DNA of 64,000 nucleotides from JAEUIT01 sp044220875. GTDB lineage: Bacteria > Planctomycetota > Phycisphaerae > Phycisphaerales > SM1A02. Both the position numbers and the translations under genes were made by a program. Of this stretch, positions 57,540 to 64,000 are shown in pieces (positions within the stretch are counted from its first letter, which is position 1; each line of letters starts with the position of its first letter). The stretch spans positions 558,001 through 622,000 of the forward strand of contig JBGAQH010000001.1 of assembly GCA_044220875.1 (NCBI GenBank), given 5' to 3'. Below the pieces are notes generated by a model that saw only the letters and a list, made by a program, of their open reading frames with translations, had not been told where the DNA came from and ran no database searches.

Positions 57540-57767
57540 ATGGAACGAGGTCCGCTGCTCAAGATCCTGTCGGACATGAAGGGCACCATCAAGGAGCTCG
57601 ACCTCATCCTGGTCGGTGACTCGAAGCCGGTGGAGATCCGCAACGTCGTGGACGTCGAGGACCTCCGCGGCGGGGGCGTGATCAAGGTCACCACCCGCCA
57701 GAACCACATCTGGATCGAGGCGTCGCACGTCGCGGTCGCCTATCAGGTCCGGACGGACGGCCACTGA
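57540..57767 (+). CDS. Small protein X of the groES-groEL operon
   Basis: A 75-residue soluble protein, not recognised. An N-terminal helix (LLKILSDMKGTIKELDLIL) is followed by strands with V-E-I-R-N-V, then G-G-G-V-I-K-V-T and H-I-W-I-E-A-S-H-V-A. It looks related to the next gene product along most of its length. The stop overlaps the next start by one base (TGATG). A role tied to the chaperonin is inferred only from position. Confidence 0.72.
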   Translation: MERGPLLKILSDMKGTIKELDLILVGDSKPVEIRNVVDVEDLRGGGVIKVTTRQNHIWIEASHVAVAYQVRTDGH

Positions 57768-57970
57768 TGCAGGCCCCGCAACTGCGCAAGGCCTTTCGCG
57801 AGCTCAACGGGCTTCGCGATCTCCGCATCGAGTTCGTGGACGCGGCGGCGTGCATCGTCAAGAAGGCGCTGCTGATCCCCGAAGAGGCCGACGGCCTCGT
57901 CAAGGTCACCGACGGCTCGCACGTCTACATCGTCGACTCCGAGCGCGTCGCCTGGGTCGAGATCGGCTGA
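57767..57970 (+). CDS. Small protein Y of the groES-groEL operon, paralogue of X
   Basis: A 67-residue protein. It shares with protein X the layout helix, strand, then D-G-L-V-K-V-T and H-V-Y-I-V-D-S-E-R-V-A-W-V near the C-terminus, matching the V-I-K-V-T and H-I-W-I-E-A-S-H-V-A-V-A of X. This suggests an old tandem duplication, and the two could form a heterodimer. It overlaps X by one base and ends 67 bases before groEL. The function is unknown. Confidence 0.72.
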   Translation: MQAPQLRKAFRELNGLRDLRIEFVDAAACIVKKALLIPEEADGLVKVTDGSHVYIVDSERVAWVEIG

Positions 57971-58037
57971 GCCGAGCGCCGCGACGCCTGCCAACGCACT
58001 CACACCAACGAATCCCACTCCAGAAAGAGATACACCA

Positions 58038-59672
<1,635 letters not shown>

Positions 59673-59756
59673 TCCGGCCTGAGACGCTCGGCCACTCCGC
59701 AGGGAGGCCGTCCGAGCGGACAGGACCCACGAGTCCCACGAATCCCATGAGACATG

Positions 59757-59784
59757 CAGGCCGGACGGGCAACCGTCCGGCCTG
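59757..59784 (+). terminator. groEL operon terminator
   Basis: A perfect 12-bp stem (59757-59768 with 59773-59784) with a 4-base GCAA loop, followed by TTCGTTTCC. It lies 84 bases after the groEL stop. Confidence 0.85.
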
Positions 59785-59843
59785 TTCGTTTCCGTGGTCC
59801 GTTTCCCGAGACGCAGCGGCCGTCGGTATGGTCCAATGCGCCC

Positions 59844-60239
59844 ATGCTCTCGATCCGGAACGTCTCCCCGCGACTGCCGGTCCGCGACATCAGGCGGACC
59901 ACCGAGTTCTATCGCGACATGCTCGACTTCGAGGTCGGCGGCACCTGGCCGCAGGACGCACCGATCTTCGTCATCCTCGAACGCGGTCCCGTTCGCCTGC
60001 AGTTCTTCCGGCCCGACCCGCCGCCGCACGAGAACGCCTCCTCACCCGAGGTCGTCCTGCACTTCGAGGTGGACAACGTCCTCGCGTTCCACGCCAGCCT
60101 TGCCCCGCATGTCCATGTCGAGTGGGGACCCGAGGTCTACTGGTACGGTTGCCGCGAATTCGCCTTCCGCGATCCCGATGGCTACATGGTCATACTCTCG
60201 GAGCCGACCGACGATCCGCCGACATGCCTGGACGAATAG
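59844..60239 (+). CDS. Single-domain VOC protein
   Basis: A 131-residue glyoxalase/bleomycin-resistance-fold protein: SPRLPVRDIRRTTEFYRDML at the start, a central VVLHFEVDNV strand and EFAFRDPDGYMVILSE at the end. Both half-modules are present. Possible roles are a metal-dependent lyase, dioxygenase or binding protein; the substrate is not inferable. It stands alone between the groEL terminator and a secreted protein. Confidence 0.82.
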   Translation: MLSIRNVSPRLPVRDIRRTTEFYRDMLDFEVGGTWPQDAPIFVILERGPVRLQFFRPDPPPHENASSPEVVLHFEVDNVLAFHASLAPHVHVEWGPEVYWYGCREFAFRDPDGYMVILSEPTDDPPTCLDE

Positions 60240-60331
60240 GACGGATGTGAGATGGGTATGAATGAAGTGGCCGGTCTCCGCGTTCGGAGCCGCCCGAGGT
60301 GGCGACGGTGGTGTGGGGTTGAGGAGGATTG

Positions 60332-61822
60332 ATGCGCCTGCGTTCCAGCCCGAAGTCAGCCCGCCCGACGCCCCTGCGCTCCGGCGCGACATGGATTGCC
60401 CTGCTCGTGCCGGTGATGGCGGTGAGCTTTCCGGCCCTCGCCCAGCGCGGCGCGCCGCCGGCGCCGGGCACGAAGCCCGGCCAGGCGCCCGCCTCGCCCG
60501 CCGCCGCGCCGCCGCCGCTTCTTCTCGACACCGTGCGGGCAATCCTCCCCGAGAGTGAACAGGCCAAGGTCCGCAGCGTCGTTCAGGACATCGTCGGGCG
60601 AAAGCTCAGCCGGGAGGTGCCGATCCAGATCGTCGAGCCGCGGCAGATGGCCGAGGCGATTCTCCGATCGATGAAGGCGACTTCGCCCAACCGCGAATTC
60701 GACCAGCGACAGGTGGAGCAGCTCTCGCTTCGTCAAATCGCCCTCTACGACGTCGGCTCGCGGCAGATCTTCGTCGGCTCCGGCGGCCTTGCGTCCGTCG
60801 GCGACTCGGAGCGCGGGCCGATCGCCCGCATGCTCCTGGCCCAGGCGACGGTCAGCGCGATCATCGATCAGGAACTCTCGACGCCGGAGTTCATGAAGGG
60901 CGACGGCCCGGAGGTCGCCGTTGCCCGCCGCATGCTCAGCGAGGGCTTCGCGGTCACCGCCCGCGACCGCGCTGCGGTGGCGATGGGGCTCGATCCGAAC
61001 TCCGCCGCCTATCGCGCGCTCCTGCCGGGAAGCTTCGATCCCGCCGACGAGCGCAGCTCCCTCGAGCGGACGATCTACGGCACGGGCCGCACCGTGGTCG
61101 AGTCGCGCTGGAACTCCGACGGTCTTGAGGCGACGTGGAAACTCCTGGCATCGAAGCCCGCGACGGTGCGGGAGCTTGCGGCGCTGATTCCCCGCTCGCG
61201 GGCGATCCGCGTGCTGCAGAGCGTGATGGACACGCAGCTTCCGCGCCAGACCTGGGATCGGGCCCGCGCGCCATCGGCGCCCTCCGTGGCCTTCGCGGCG
61301 CTGAAGGGACCCAATGCCGTGGCTCGCCAGGCGCTCGCGATCGGCTGCCTCGGCGTCGACACGCTCGGCTATTCGAATCGCCAGGGCGGCGGCGCGGTGC
61401 TCTTCTCGGCGCTGCGCGGCAAGGATGAGGCGTCGACGGCGCGCATCGCCGAGGCGATTCGGAGGATGCCGTCCTTCCTGCGGGCGGACTTCGATCGTCA
61501 GCACACCCAGGTCACGTTCTCCGAGTCAACCTCGGAGGTGAATGGCGTCTCCGTACGCATCACCTCGATCGAGTCGGCCCAGGAAGGTGACTCCGTGCCG
61601 CCAACCCGCATCATCGACATGGTCGTGGGCAACGAGGTGATGAGCATCACGCTCACCAACGCCACGATGAGCAAGTCCACCCTCGACAGGGCGATTCAGG
61701 TCGCGACGCAAGAGCTCGGCCGGCCCGCCGAGTTCGTCTCGGCCACCGACGCGCCGCCGCTCGCTCCCTCGATTCCGGCGCCCGACGCGCCCGCAAGCGG
61801 AAGCGAAGGACAAGGCTCGTAG
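60332..61822 (+). CDS. Exported protein of unknown function
   Basis: A 496-residue protein with a signal peptide (about 1-38; WIALLVPVMAVSFPALA), a Pro/Ala-rich linker, a mostly helical central region (about 65-290) and a beta-containing C-terminal part, ending in another Pro/Ser tail. A GAGGAGG site lies immediately upstream of the ATG at 60332. I recognise no family and see no catalytic motif; the central region has several Ala- and Arg-rich helices. Confidence 0.65.
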   Translation: MRLRSSPKSARPTPLRSGATWIALLVPVMAVSFPALAQRGAPPAPGTKPGQAPASPAAAPPPLLLDTVRAILPESEQAKVRSVVQDIVGRKLSREVPIQIVEPRQMAEAILRSMKATSPNREFDQRQVEQLSLRQIALYDVGSRQIFVGSGGLASVGDSERGPIARMLLAQATVSAIIDQELSTPEFMKGDGPEVAVARRMLSEGFAVTARDRAAVAMGLDPNSAAYRALLPGSFDPADERSSLERTIYGTGRTVVESRWNSDGLEATWKLLASKPATVRELAALIPRSRAIRVLQSVMDTQLPRQTWDRARAPSAPSVAFAALKGPNAVARQALAIGCLGVDTLGYSNRQGGGAVLFSALRGKDEASTARIAEAIRRMPSFLRADFDRQHTQVTFSESTSEVNGVSVRITSIESAQEGDSVPPTRIIDMVVGNEVMSITLTNATMSKSTLDRAIQVATQELGRPAEFVSATDAPPLAPSIPAPDAPASGSEGQGS

Positions 61823-61828
61823 CGCCGG

Positions 61829-62194
61829 TCAGAGAATGCCGGAGGAACGAAGGAAGAGCCAGGCGCCTTCGGCGGCAACGGCAAGCACGACGCCGAGGAT
61901 GATCGCCATGATCAGCCGCTGCCGCTTGAAGCGTCGCACGTCCACCCAATAGCGGCCGTCGTCCAACGCGACGACGATCCCGCGTCGCGCGGGTCCGGCG
62001 AGCTCGATCGGGCGGGTGATCTTCGCGGTACTTGGCTTGAGCGCCGTCTCCGGCGACACCGCGCCGGCGAGCATGAGCCGCTTCACCGGTCCCGGCGGCG
62101 CCTTGCGAATCGCCAGGAGCACCGAGATCGGCATGATGAGTCCGCCGAGCATGCCGAAGGTGCCGCCGCCGGATGGACTGGGGAGTGGGCTCAT
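61829..62194 (-). CDS. Small two-helix membrane protein
   Basis: A 121-residue protein with hydrophobic segments near residues 13-28 (GMLGGLIMPISVLLAI) and 94-112 (LIMAIILGVVLAVAAEGAWL), separated by a soluble stretch of about 60 residues that includes IVVALDDGRYWVDVRRFKRQ. It is not recognised. It is downstream of the pseudopilin on the same strand but separated by that gene's terminator. Confidence 0.6.
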   Translation of the reverse strand: MSPLPSPSGGGTFGMLGGLIMPISVLLAIRKAPPGPVKRLMLAGAVSPETALKPSTAKITRPIELAGPARRGIVVALDDGRYWVDVRRFKRQRLIMAIILGVVLAVAAEGAWLFLRSSGIL

Positions 62195-62242
62195 CGCTGT
62201 ATGGGATCGTCAGGGAGTGCGGCGGACTTCTGAAAAAGAACC

Positions 62243-62281
62243 GCTGAAAAAAGACCGGGCCCGCTCGTGGGAGCGGGCCCG
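62243..62281 (-). terminator. Rho-independent terminator of the pseudopilin gene
   Basis: A perfect 12-bp stem (62254-62265 with 62270-62281), loop GTGG, is followed on the minus strand by TCTTTTTTCAG. It lies 95 bases beyond the pseudopilin stop. Confidence 0.9.
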
Positions 62282-62375
62282 GCGGAATGACTTGAGCGTC
62301 GGTGTCGGGCTTCAGGCGAGTTCACGCATGCAGCGTGCGCGGCTCGCGGTTCGTCCCGAGCACCAACTCGTCAGA

Positions 62376-63455
62376 TCACTTCGAACCGATCGTGTCGCGA
62401 CCCTGGATGCCGTCGGTCGTGAAGACGTGGTAGGAGGTGTTGACGAGGAAGTCGTAGCTCTGGCCGCCGAAGTAGGTACCCATCGGGGTGCCGCGGTGCC
62501 AGAGACCCTTCTCGGAGAAGCTGGCCGGGGCAGTCGCCTTGGCGCGGGCATCCGACTCCATCGCATCGCCCACGCCCATGATGGAGACGTGGCCGTCGAA
62601 GAAGAGGGTCGCCGGAGCGCTGTTGTAGCCGTGGTTGAAGTACCACGGCTCGTTGCCGCCGGCGAAGTTGCTGTTGACCGCGGATTCCGCGTTCTGGAGC
62701 CACGAGTGCTCGAGCATGCGGGTCTTGAGGTCAGGGTAGGTGGCCATGCCGACGGCCGGCGAGCGGTAGCCGCCCGGGAGGCTGTTCGGATTCTTGAAGC
62801 CGCTGTTCGCGAAGACGTCCGGGGCGTACATGGCAGCCGGGCTCCAGCAGTAGGTGCTGAAGGCGATTTCCTGAGCGTTCGTGTTGAACTGGTCAGGGAG
62901 CTGGAAGTACTTCTCGGCGATCGCGAGGTTGATCTTGTCCTTCGGAGCCCAGTACACCGGGTCGTAGAACTTGTTGTTCACGTAGCCGGCGAACGCCTTG
63001 ACGTTCGGGAGACGGAACGAGCCGAAGCCCGCATCCACGCCGCTGAACTCGATCGGCTTGTAGACGACCCAGTTGCCGCAGTTGCCGGGATAGCTGTACT
63101 GAGCGCACTGGCCGGTGCTGCCGAGGAAGTAGCCCCACATCGCGCCGTTGGACGCCCAGCCGAGAAGCTGCTGCGGGGGGCACGCGATGGCGAGGTACGC
63201 GCCGCAGTTGCCGCTCACGAGGCCCGCGTCGTCCGGCATGGCGGTGAACTGGCGGTCAGACCAGTCGGCGCCGTAGGCGGAGTTCGAGGCGGACATGTTG
63301 CGCAGGTTCGCGAGGCTCTGCGTGACGAGCGCCGCATCGCGAGCCTTGCCGATGGCCGGCAGGAGGATGGCGATGAGCAGCGCGATGATCGACACGACGA
63401 CGAGGAGTTCGACGATGGTGAACCCGCGCCCGTTCTTTGAAAGTGTCTTTCGCAT
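62376..63455 (-). CDS. Pseudopilin with prepilin cleavage motif (DUF1559/type II secretion G-like)
   Basis: A 359-residue protein starting with a type III signal (GRGFTIVELLVVVSIIALLIA, with Gly before Phe at the prepilin peptidase site and Glu at +5). The C-terminal region has FFDGHVSIMGVGDAM, as in the H-x-G-type proteins found in many copies in planctomycetes. It would assemble into a pilus-like structure. The start at 63455 has an AAAGGAA site. The long leader upstream contains a structured element. Confidence 0.88.
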   Translation of the reverse strand: MRKTLSKNGRGFTIVELLVVVSIIALLIAILLPAIGKARDAALVTQSLANLRNMSASNSAYGADWSDRQFTAMPDDAGLVSGNCGAYLAIACPPQQLLGWASNGAMWGYFLGSTGQCAQYSYPGNCGNWVVYKPIEFSGVDAGFGSFRLPNVKAFAGYVNNKFYDPVYWAPKDKINLAIAEKYFQLPDQFNTNAQEIAFSTYCWSPAAMYAPDVFANSGFKNPNSLPGGYRSPAVGMATYPDLKTRMLEHSWLQNAESAVNSNFAGGNEPWYFNHGYNSAPATLFFDGHVSIMGVGDAMESDARAKATAPASFSEKGLWHRGTPMGTYFGGQSYDFLVNTSYHVFTTDGIQGRDTIGSK

Positions 63456-63721
63456 GACGATTCCTTTCCGCGGTGTGTGGTCCCGCGAGGGTGCTGCGGT
63501 CAGGTCGCGTGTGCTGCAGTGCGACAAGGCCGCGTCCCTCAGGCTTCAGGCGTGAAACGACTCCTCAGACACCCGAAGTGGGAGTCGTACCGGTGAGCCG
63601 GTGCCAAAAGCCTGAGTTGTGGCAGGTCCAAGACATGGTGGCCGACCCTGCCATGGGAAATGAGGCGGCGCAAGCGCCGACGGCCAGTGGTATTTGAACG
63701 TTCGCACGGGGCGAGGGGAGG
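63456..63721. other. Divergent intergenic region
   Basis: This stretch lies between the minus-strand pseudopilin and the plus-strand glycosylasparaginase or its possible leader ORF. Nearly half of it is occupied by nested inverted repeats described below (63538-63651). The rest, 63456-63537 and 63652-63721, shows nothing else clear. Confidence 0.4.
63538..63651. other. Candidate structured RNA element
   Basis: A 9-bp closing stem (63538-63546 with 63608-63616) encloses a hairpin with an 8-bp stem (63557-63564 with 63581-63588) and a second 5-bp hairpin with TGAG loop (63589-63593 with 63598-63602). A further hairpin starts at 63620. The strand is not determined. It matches no riboswitch class I can recall. 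It lies in the leader of the pseudopilin if read on the minus strand. Confidence 0.5.
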
Positions 63722-63850
63722 TTGCGTTCCGAAAAAAGAAACAAAAAGACGCCGCCCTCCCAGATAGTCCTCGAGCTGCGGGAGATCGGCGGGGTGGATG
63801 CCTACGTCGAGCGGACCGTCGCCGAAAGCCGCCTGCTCCTGTCAACATGA
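63722..63850 (+). CDS. Possible small ORF coupled to the glycosylasparaginase gene
   Basis: An open frame of 42 codons from a TTG at 63722, ending with a TGA that overlaps an ATG as ATGA at 63847. The encoded peptide has a Lys-rich start and an amphipathic second half (IVLELREIGGVDAYVERTVA) that looks protein-like. There is no ATG or GTG, and the GGGGAGG before the TTG is too close to be ideal. It may be a leader peptide, a remnant, or chance. Confidence 0.3.
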   Translation: MRSEKRNKKTPPSQIVLELREIGGVDAYVERTVAESRLLLST

Positions 63851-64000
63851 TCCCCACCGGTCGACCGCCCCCTTCGCACGGACTCCGCATGGCCCTGATC
63901 GTCTCCACTTGGTCCTTCGCCGCCCGCGGCAACGCCGCAGCGTGGCCCATCCTCGAAATGGGGGGCGCATCCCTCGACGCCGTCGAACGTTGTTGCGCGG
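63847..64000 (+). CDS. Glycosylasparaginase/isoaspartyl peptidase, 3' end outside window
   Basis: The gene runs off the end of the window. The visible 51 codons include MALIVSTWSFAARGNAAAW and GGASLDAVERC, the N-terminal signature of N4-(beta-N-acetylglucosaminyl)-L-asparaginase-type Ntn hydrolases, which cleave the GlcNAc-Asn bond or related amides after self-processing. The catalytic Thr lies beyond the window. The ATG at 63847 (ATGA with the possible ORF) and the ATG at 63889 are both candidate starts. Confidence 0.75.
   Translation, partial: MIPTGRPPPSHGLRMALIVSTWSFAARGNAAAWPILEMGGASLDAVERCCA

Noticed and set aside
63538..63651. A cyclic-di-GMP or cobalamin riboswitch
   Set aside because: The conserved cores I would expect for either class are missing on both strands, so only a generic structured element is claimed.

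Overview
The window is high-GC bacterial DNA with planctomycete features, probably class Phycisphaerae. The evidence is indirect: surface proteins with paired dockerin-like D-x-D-G-x-G-x-(V/I)-D repeats ending in L-L-G-x-W, a PAP-variant PEP-CTERM tail, a DUF1559-type pseudopilin, an ECF sigma factor beside a zinc-finger Ser/Thr kinase, a GH95 fucosidase and a sulfatase with its own formylglycine-generating enzyme (FGE). There is no rRNA, CRISPR array, integrase or transposase. The only RNA gene seen is tRNA-Pro(TGG). Gene density is high, and ATGA or TAATG overlaps are common within operons.

Layout: 1-10 kb holds a truncated unknown gene, a GT1 glycosyltransferase, an RbfA-like gene overlapping RtcB RNA ligase, a secreted polyesterase-like hydrolase, a GNAT acetyltransferase, a Tat-exported TIM-barrel isomerase, a double VOC protein, a DUF2238 membrane protein and a SMUG1 glycosylase with an abnormal 3' end. 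10-20 kb holds tRNA-Pro with an abutting hairpin, a fatty acid hydroxylase, an amidase, an inverted-repeat element, an aldo/keto reductase coupled to a GH95 fucosidase, a sugar-phosphate cyclase and a TrmH-type methyltransferase. 20-31 kb holds MgtE, a PEP-CTERM-like protein, a four-gene Gld-like ABC system, and a kinase / surface protein / ECF sigma locus.

31-42 kb carries the most coherent accessory unit. A periplasmic beta-propeller histidine kinase, a FixJ-type regulator, a stand-alone receiver and an exported FGE are translationally linked and followed by a sulfatase. This looks like a sensor-controlled module for sulfated glycans. An outer-membrane barrel and a large secreted protein follow.

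42-64 kb holds a 2-oxoadipate dioxygenase-like gene, an isolated nuoA, a 1,581-residue DUF4011-helicase-nuclease protein (a candidate single-gene defence system), an N-terminal-dockerin surface protein, a heterodimeric ABC exporter with one degenerate ATP site, asnS, a groES-X-Y-groEL operon whose two middle genes look like paralogues, a pseudopilin behind a structured leader, and the start of a glycosylasparaginase.

Two themes run through the window: short tandem duplications of 8-20 bp at gene edges, and GC-rich hairpins between convergent genes. All functional calls come from reading motifs by eye; no database search was run.
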